From the NCBI GenBank assembly GCA_030049955.1, contig JASIJX010000225.1, positions 1-10,447 on the forward strand: a stretch of 10,447 nucleotides of DNA. The letters run 5' to 3'. A program made the translations under genes and the position numbers. How positions within the stretch are numbered: the first letter of the stretch is position 1; every line of letters begins with the position of its first letter. This DNA comes from Acidobacteriaceae bacterium. Its GTDB lineage: Bacteria > Acidobacteriota > Terriglobia > Terriglobales > Acidobacteriaceae. The notes below the pieces were generated by a model. It had not been told where the DNA came from, did not search any database, and saw nothing but the letters and a program-made list of their open reading frames with translations. Below are positions 7,401 to 10,447 of this stretch, one piece after another.

Positions 7401-7710
7401 GCAGGCTCTGACCCACCGTGAGCGAAAAGCCCGTTTGCATCTGAGGCGCAAATCCACGATGATTCACGGCGACGGTATATGGCCCGACGGGAAGCGACGG
7501 GGCAGCAAAGCGTCCTTCAGAGTCCGTAGTAATGTTGCGGGTAGTGCCGGTCTCTGTCTGGCGAATGGTAACGGTGGCCCCTGAAATGAAGGCGCCAGAA
7601 ACATCGCGAACCACGCCTGTGAGAGTTGCGCCGACAACCTGCGCATGGAGCGCGACGGATAATGTTAGCAATAGAGCTGTCGCAAGGGAGAAGAACCTGA
7701 TGATACGCAT
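4492..7710 (-). CDS. Oar-like TonB-dependent outer-membrane receptor with carboxypeptidase-regulatory N-domain
   Basis: This is a 1072-residue protein. Residues 1-23 are a signal peptide ending in ALHA before Q24. Residues about 25-112 form a carboxypeptidase-D regulatory-like (Ig-like) domain starting GATLTGVVRDVSGAFISGAT. EEVVVDAS (116-123) resembles a TonB-box or linker motif. A plug domain follows (about 130-255), including ELPLNGRSYDELLTLNP and VNGRRPQDNLFLLNG. The rest is a large barrel beginning near HGTAFEFLRNSALDARNYFD and ending in a strand with terminal phenylalanine (VQFAAKLQF), as expected for BamA-dependent insertion. It is of usual length for the family, which is strongly expanded in Acidobacteriota. 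The start ATG has AGGAGG (7724-7719) 8 bases upstream. Ligand specificity is unknown. The nearby GH172 gene suggests an oligosaccharide, but some Oar-like proteins have other roles, such as adhesion. No SusD-type partner is present in the window. Confidence 0.95.
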   Translation of the reverse strand: MRIIRFFSLATALLLTLSVALHAQVVGATLTGVVRDVSGAFISGATVTIRQTETGTTRNITTDSEGRFAAPSLPVGPYTVAVNHRGFAPQMQTGFSLTVGQSLQLNFVLAVAEAQEEVVVDASQSSVNTSTEQTAGLIDERQVKELPLNGRSYDELLTLNPATVNYSGERSGGIGTSNSSVGNMFSVNGRRPQDNLFLLNGIEYSGASLINVTPGGTSGELLGVDAVREFNVVTDTYGAEYGKRDGAQVSIVTSSGTNQLHGTAFEFLRNSALDARNYFDQGTIPEFQRNQFGGSLGGPIRKNKAFLFGNYEGFRQAWGLSDVTLVPDNQARQGYVPNSSGVEQHVGVNAAVVPLLSLWPVQNGPELLSNGSPSGIAEAFSHPPQHIREDFGTARFDDNLSGKDLLFAVYTVDDSAANTPSQNPLSLINESLREQVASIQEQHVFKPTLLNTARFGYSRASYFFTGLVPVGGVSGWVSGEPVGAIVISGSTASNGASAITGAGANTGSNNLTARNLFTWDDHIYWSKGRQQIEAGVWLQRLQANDLLAQDQYGQASFSTLTTFLQGTVATFTVVPAPTELGWRSLEGAAFLEDTIKVTPRLELRAGFRSESTNGWNESQGRASNYAIVNGVLQTTPVVGNAALWTNRAKFLPNPRLGFAWDVQGNGKTAIRGGVGLYHGLLDTLDYRVDQAAPYNTAESIKNTAVSSLNFTPGIPPPATAKISPSNVQPDLATPAVITWSLRFQQQIAPQTSLTLGYVGWHGYHQIQSEDMNEPVPAYTSTGQVYYPSTTLVNPNLANTTSWVSGGTGLYNALEVDVRHSYADGFQLRGNYTWAKNLDDGSAWNTSVSGNTPAYVEFPLDSKLDWGPAATDVRQAAALNGSYDLPFGRKRRFLSNAPLPVEVIADGWTASAIVTLQTGFPFSPQLGYNPPGNGDTRNPVRPSWNPNFSGSLYPHTVGEWFNPNAFIPPTVAVPNASGGSTTYGTYGNARRDSLVGPGLSELDFSAVRTAHPTERLGVEFRAEFFNILNHANFLTPNEVVYTSATSGISPTAGVVTATSTTSRQVQFAAKLQF

Positions 7711-7958
7711 CGTGAAGACCTCCTGAATGCGGCCGTCTTGCGGAGCTAAACGGCCCGAATGCTGTGAATCGCAATTTTCCGATTACGGGAAGCAAAAGTG
7801 TGGATTGGCCGGCGCGTTCACTTGGAAGCGCTACATCGCTCGATCAGCAACAACAGCGACAACAACGCGAAGGCTGGCGGGAGCCAACACGGCGAGAGCG
7901 CGCTGTTACGTTGCATGGGGTCATTCGAGGATTTTGTGTTCGCTTTGCAGAAGGCAAC
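7711..7958 (-). other. Leader or intergenic region upstream of the TonB-dependent receptor
   Basis: About 250 bases between the intrinsic terminator and the receptor start contain no convincing gene. I see the receptor's Shine-Dalgarno (7724-7719), a CAACAA-rich run (7846-7866) and a weak possible promoter: TTGCGA, 18 bases, TTTAGC on the minus strand, within about 7745-7780. Whether the receptor uses a promoter here or read-through of the terminator at 7959-7992 cannot be settled from sequence. Confidence 0.5.
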
Positions 7959-7992
7959 AAAAAAGCCGCGTCAGCTAAAGCTGAAACGCGGC
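7959..7992 (-). terminator. Strong intrinsic (Rho-independent) terminator
   Basis: On the minus strand GCCGCG (7992-7987) pairs with CGCGGC (7970-7965), and TCAGC (7984-7980) with GCTGA (7975-7971). The loop is TTTA and two T are bulged. Six consecutive T (7964-7959) follow at once. The 11-base-pair GC-rich stem plus U-tract is a textbook terminator. It ends the short unit starting near 8088 and would also stop read-through from glgC. Confidence 0.88.
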
Positions 7993-8089
7993 CGTCTGTT
8001 GCGCTGGAGAACCGGGCTCACGCACACGACAGCCACAGCGCGCAACAACACGCGCATGTCGCAGTCGGATTGAGACGGAACACCATTCC
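7959..8089 (-). ncRNA. Candidate structured small RNA or attenuator leader, about 130 nt
   Basis: The segment is bounded by a near-consensus sigma-70 promoter (8123-8095) and a strong intrinsic terminator (7992-7959). The predicted RNA starts with GG at 8089/8088. It has a 5' hairpin of GGAA/UUCC around UGGUG; the DNA inverted repeat is ACGGAA/TTCCGT (8075-8080, 8086-8091). A perfect 8-base long-range stem follows, TGTTGCGC (8047-8040) with GCGCAACA (8004-7997), enclosing a possible inner hairpin GGCT/AGCC. The terminator comes last. I recognise no known riboswitch or RNA family. An ATG at 8057 opens a 28-codon frame rich in valine and leucine whose stop lies inside the terminator, but it has no Shine-Dalgarno. 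The RNA could act in trans, or in cis on the receptor gene 250 bases downstream. Existence as a transcription unit is well supported by the bracketing signals; function is unknown. Confidence 0.6.
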
Positions 8090-8094
8090 GTTTG

Positions 8095-8123
8095 ACTATA
8101 GCGAAAGGCGGAGCAACAGTCAA
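8095..8123 (-). promoter_or_regulatory. Near-consensus sigma-70 promoter for the candidate small RNA
   Basis: The -35 box TTGACT (8123-8118) and the -10 box TATAGT (8100-8095) are separated by exactly 17 bases on the minus strand. Each box matches the consensus at 5 of 6 positions, which is notable in GC-rich sequence. The predicted start is near 8088. It lies 59 bases after the glgC stop codon and drives towards the terminator and the receptor gene. Confidence 0.75.
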
Positions 8124-8159
8124 CAAAGGTTGCCATCTGTCAGCATTGTTGCCGGCCGC

Positions 8160-8181
8160 AAAAGCCCAAAATAGGATTGGC

Positions 8182-8182
<1 letters not shown>
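8160..8182 (-). terminator. Weak candidate terminator of glgC
   Basis: Within the stop codon region of glgC, AGCCAA (8182-8177) can pair with TTGGGCT (8169-8163, one bulged G) around a 7-base loop. A short run of four T (8163-8160) follows, its first base within the stem. The stem is short, so it may only partly terminate; the stronger terminator at 7959-7992 lies further downstream. Confidence 0.35.
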
Positions 8183-9441
<1,259 letters not shown>

Positions 9442-9539
9442 ACGGCTCCGGTCGGGATGGGTTCTTGAAGCAATATCACTATTCGGAAAGCATTCTCGCG
9501 GGCCGCCCTCCACCGAAAAGAACCTGCCGAACGCAGGAG

Positions 9540-9568
9540 AATATCACAGAAAGCAAGGCACTTGTCAG
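9540..9568 (-). promoter_or_regulatory. Candidate sigma-70 promoter of glgC
   Basis: On the minus strand CTGACA (9568-9563; 5 of 6 matches to the -35 consensus) is followed after 17 bases by GATATT (9545-9540; 4 of 6 matches to the -10). The predicted start near 9533 gives a leader of about 90 bases before glgC. Confidence 0.4.
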
Positions 9569-9831
9569 TGCGGCCCATGAAGAAATCTTGAAGAAAGCAT
9601 CCGCATCCGCCCGGCCCGGCGGGCCGTCCGCAAACACTTTGATGCGCTACATGCTTACCAAAGCCATGGGTGCATCAAGGCCGAAAAGCCATATGGGCTG
9701 AAACGCGAACTGCGTCTGACACCGGATCGGGGAGGAAAAATTTACTAAAAACTCTGCTTGCACAATCGGTGCGTAGAATCGGCTCGAATCTGGGCCGAGT
9801 CCACGCGAGCATCGCCAATTCCACTATCGCT
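9569..9831. other. Intergenic region between the outer-membrane barrel gene and the glgC promoter
   Basis: I find no convincing gene here; the 78-residue plus-strand frame that overlaps it has no recognisable features. Two inverted repeats are visible. One is a very GC-rich hairpin, CGGCCC/GGGCCG (9612-9626) with a 3-base loop. The other is an imperfect stem at about 9778-9802 (GAATCGGC with GCCGAGTC). Neither is followed by a clear T-run, so the barrel gene's terminator is not identified with confidence. Confidence 0.5.
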
Positions 9832-10447
9832 CTACCATCCGGAAACCCAATTCGCCTTTTTGGACGAGCGCTTGATGCTCGTGAACTTGTACTCCACGCC
9901 TACGGAGATGGCAAAGTTTACGTCGTACTGCTTGTAGGAAATCACAGGGTTCGCGTATGGATTAGTGAAGGTGTAGTGGGTGACCACCGCATCGGGCGTC
10001 ACGCGAAAGACCCAGTGCTCCGAGCGGTTCAAATCGAAGTGCCCGCCTGCGATCACTGCCGGCGCGACCTGGTTGTAATAAAAATCGAACCAGCCGGGTG
10101 CTATGCCCAGCAGATCCTTTTGAAAGTTTCCATACACGCCGCCGAGCATCACGTGCGCCAGGATGGCGCCGTGTTTATTGTGCGGCCCCAGCCACTCTGG
10201 ACCGGCCACAAAGAAATACTGCTTCACCGTTGGGCCTTTAAGAGTACCGCCATCGGGAAGGTGGTTCGTCCCGGCGCCGCTGGTGCCCATATAGCCCCGG
10301 CCCGATCCCTCAATGCCCCAATGCCGGCTCAGCCAGTAGGAACCATCCATATCGAGCCCGCCCAGGTTTGAGCCCTGCAACAGCGTCGGTCCGGCCTTCA
10401 TGTGATCGTAGGCTAAGCCCAGCGAGAGGTCCCACCGATTGTCATAA
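9832..10447 (-). CDS. Outer-membrane beta-barrel protein, 5' end outside the window
   Basis: The frame is open to the window edge. It reads YDNRWDLSLGLAYDHMKAGP before an internal Met at 10401, so the gene is partial and that Met should not be taken as the start. The visible ~204 residues show alternating polar/hydrophobic strands with many aromatics. Examples are LSLGLAYDHM, GGLDMDGSYWLSRHWGIEGSG, KQYFFVAGPEWLG, AILAHVMLGGVYG and VNFAISVGVEYKF. This is typical of the small 8-stranded OmpA/OmpX-like barrels (OMP_b-brl type) common in acidobacteria. The last strand ends VGVEYKF but is followed by a further 15 residues, SIKRSSKKANWVSGW, instead of ending at the aromatic residue. No specific function can be assigned. 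The ~390 bases to glgC argue against a shared operon. Confidence 0.82.
   Translation of the reverse strand, partial: YDNRWDLSLGLAYDHMKAGPTLLQGSNLGGLDMDGSYWLSRHWGIEGSGRGYMGTSGAGTNHLPDGGTLKGPTVKQYFFVAGPEWLGPHNKHGAILAHVMLGGVYGNFQKDLLGIAPGWFDFYYNQVAPAVIAGGHFDLNRSEHWVFRVTPDAVVTHYTFTNPYANPVISYKQYDVNFAISVGVEYKFTSIKRSSKKANWVSGW

Noticed and set aside
7822..7835. TTGGAAGCGCTACA resembles a LacI-family operator upstream of the receptor.
   Set aside because: Only the central AGCGCT is palindromic; the flanking bases do not match, and a 6-base palindrome is expected by chance.
7980..8047. Classical amino-acid attenuator with an antiterminator in the candidate RNA.
   Set aside because: I could not find a convincing alternative pairing for the terminator's 5' arm, so only a simple terminator is reported.
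8075..8091. The 5' hairpin (GGAATGGTGTTCC) superficially resembles the start of a fluoride (crcB) riboswitch.
   Set aside because: The required downstream pairing and CTGATGGC-like segment are absent, and the gene downstream is a TonB-dependent receptor, not a fluoride transporter.
9670..10371. 233-residue plus-strand frame across the outer-membrane barrel gene.
   Set aside because: The minus frame shows clear barrel strands and continues to the window edge. The plus frame lacks features, a typical GC-rich antisense artefact.

Overview
This window reads as chromosomal DNA of a GC-rich member of the Acidobacteriota, probably of the Terriglobia type. That placement is inferred from three gene types: a large Oar-like TonB-dependent receptor with an N-terminal carboxypeptidase-regulatory domain, a DUF2961 (GH172) protein, and an ECF sigma factor followed by an HC2 zinc-finger anti-sigma factor and LiaF-like membrane proteins. 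No 16S rRNA or other phylogenetic marker is present. Every gene I can support lies on the minus strand, so transcription runs from the high coordinates to the low ones.

In transcription order: (1) the 3' part of an outer-membrane beta-barrel gene (10447-9832). (2) An intergenic stretch with a candidate promoter for the next gene. (3) glgC, ADP-glucose pyrophosphorylase (about 9441-8182), the committed step of bacterial glycogen synthesis. (4) A 471-base gap holding the most interesting non-coding structure: a near-consensus sigma-70 promoter (TTGACT, 17 bases, TATAGT), then about 130 bases of structured sequence ending in a strong intrinsic terminator. This is a candidate small RNA or attenuator leader. 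(5) An Oar-like TonB-dependent outer-membrane receptor (7710-4492). (6) A secreted GH172/DUF2961 protein with a twin-arginine signal (4205-2952). (7) A compact regulatory operon of ECF sigma factor, membrane-anchored zinc-finger anti-sigma factor, B-box zinc-finger/LiaF-like membrane protein, and a second small LiaF-like protein cut by the window edge (2870-1). The operon's genes overlap or nearly touch.

The window combines three functions: glycogen storage, a probable receptor and glycosidase pair for glycan or oligosaccharide capture, and an envelope-stress-type regulatory cassette. The receptor and GH172 gene share a strand and are separated by 286 bases. The sigma/anti-sigma cassette is probably transcribed separately, because a candidate ECF-type promoter (GGGAACC, 16 bases, CGTAAT) lies just after the GH172 gene. 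I see no mobile element, CRISPR array, tRNA, rRNA or prophage gene.
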